A stretch of DNA of 64,000 nucleotides from Todiramphus chloris collaris. Taxonomy: Eukaryota > Chordata > Aves > Coraciiformes > Alcedinidae. The stretch is from contig JANVCC010000018.1 of assembly GCA_025345505.1 (NCBI GenBank), forward strand, positions 55,447,656 through 55,511,655, read 5' to 3'. Shown piece after piece: positions 63,001 through 64,000 of the stretch. Both the position numbers and the translations under genes were made by a program. Under the pieces are notes generated by a model. It worked only from the letters and a program-made list of their open reading frames with translations, searched no databases and was not told where the DNA came from. Position 1 is the stretch's first letter. Each line of letters begins with the position of its first letter.

Positions 63001-64000
63001 TTTAAGAAATGTAGATTGGGAATTATTGCTCTCCTGGCCATTGGAAGTGCCAAGGCAAGAATGCCTTGAGAAGCTTCAAGGGATTTTACTAATGAGATCC
63101 ACTTCTCACATTAGAATAAAACAGCTGAAGCTGCTCTTTTTGCTCATCCTGGTGTATATTTGTAGGATCAATGCTTAGATCACATGGAGATTTTTGATCT
63201 AAGATAAACAAGTAGACCACATAAGGATATGCAATTTATGTATGATGAATAATGTGTTTTGTTGATAATTACTTTTTAGCCTTGTGATTCTGACTTTCCT
63301 CTCCTTAAATGCTGAGATAGTAGGGGGGGAACAAACCAAAAACAAAGTAGATAATTTCAAAGCCTGAGTTGGGAAAAAAAAGAAAAGAAAAAAATGTTTC
63401 CATATGTATTAATGTATGGGTAGGAGCATATAGGATATCTACCCATGTGTATGTAATGTATGTTCAGAAACACAGATGTAAAATGAATTTCTTCCCAAAA
63501 TACCTTCATCCAATGGAATAACACTTGTAGACACAAACTTCAAAGAAAGATTTAAAATGCAGACACCTAGGGTGCACTGTAAACGCTTCTGTGTAGCTTA
63601 CTTTGTGACTGAAAAAAGCCTGATAATTTGTCAGGCTGACAAGGGTAGGGTGGAAAGCTCAGGAACACTGTCTGTCTCCTTTTGGGTTTTTTTTTGTTTG
63701 GGTTTTTTTTTACTTCCTCTGCCATGATATACTCTGGGTAACTCTTCCATCCTCTAATGGGAGTAGGCTTGGAGACAAGGAGGAGCATCTCCACCAAGGT
63801 CTGCAAGAGCTGTGCACTCCCTTCAACTTTAGATCTCACCATGTCTAGGTGTCCTAGGGACAAAGGTGAAATACTGGAATTCTTGTCCCCCTCTGTAATC
63901 CTCTAGACAGTGTGCATCTGTAGTAAGGTATTAATGGATATACCAGGTTGGGGTTGTAAGACTTACTTGAAATAATGAATTCAGATTAGGGAGACTAAAA
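60097..64000. other. Single-copy AT-rich DNA to the window end, no gene seen
   Basis: No recognised exon, RNA gene or transposon. A short duplicated TGAATTTGTATTGT motif lies near 61107-61141, and T runs with TTTG words at about 63687-63712. All open frames are under 100 codons. Confidence 0.5.

Noticed and set aside
1-64000. CRISPR arrays, phage or defence systems, operons, riboswitches, tRNA or rRNA genes
   Set aside because: No regularly spaced direct repeats, no prokaryotic gene organisation and no cloverleaf or rRNA core sequences were seen. The DNA is avian-type nuclear sequence.

Overview
This 64 kb window looks like AT-rich, gene-poor nuclear DNA from a bird, either intergenic or deep intronic. 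The best evidence is the repeat content. There are several CR1 LINE fragments with the typical avian ORF2 C-terminus and a 3' end in ATTCTATG-like octamers. There are also two roughly 1 kb long terminal repeats of a type I recognise from avian ERVL-like endogenous retroviruses. I see no bacterial-style operons, no rRNA or tRNA genes, no CRISPR array, and no multi-exon gene I can name.

Layout: 1-3.2 kb is single-copy sequence. A CR1 3' end (+) lies at 3.24-3.57 kb. Mostly single-copy DNA with low-complexity tracts follows to 12.6 kb. At 12.6-14.75 kb is the longest LINE, a minus-strand CR1 with reverse-transcriptase remnants; a second, shorter CR1 is inserted in it in the same orientation, flanked by a 6-bp duplication. 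A very old CR1 relic lies near 18.4-18.8 kb. Solitary LTR 1 (+) is at 20.57-21.59 kb, an internally deleted CR1 (-) at 25.02-25.63 kb, solitary LTR 2 (+) at 31.37-32.37 kb, and a short CR1 3' tail (-) at 33.64-33.78 kb. The span 33.8-51.8 kb is single-copy except for a perfect 36-bp tandem duplication at 46.7 kb. A degraded CR1 3' end (+) and a 52-bp tandem duplication lie at 51.8-52.1 kb. A possible terminal coding exon with its own acceptor site, stop codon and poly(A) signal lies at 53.41-53.71 kb. An ancient CR1 relic (-) is at 54.6 kb, and a CR1 (+) that has lost its RT core and its 3' end is at 56.1-57.45 kb. A probable ancient SINE/L2-type tail sits near 60.05 kb.

No set of genes here works together, and I found no convincing new biological system. 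The coding-like signal that is not a transposon is one weak exon candidate. Every LINE ORF is broken by stops, frameshifts, deletions or insertions, so no autonomous element is present. The most useful observations are structural: the nested insertion with its target duplication, the two internally deleted CR1s, the recent short tandem duplications, and the repeated strand-asymmetric T/G or A/C tracts.
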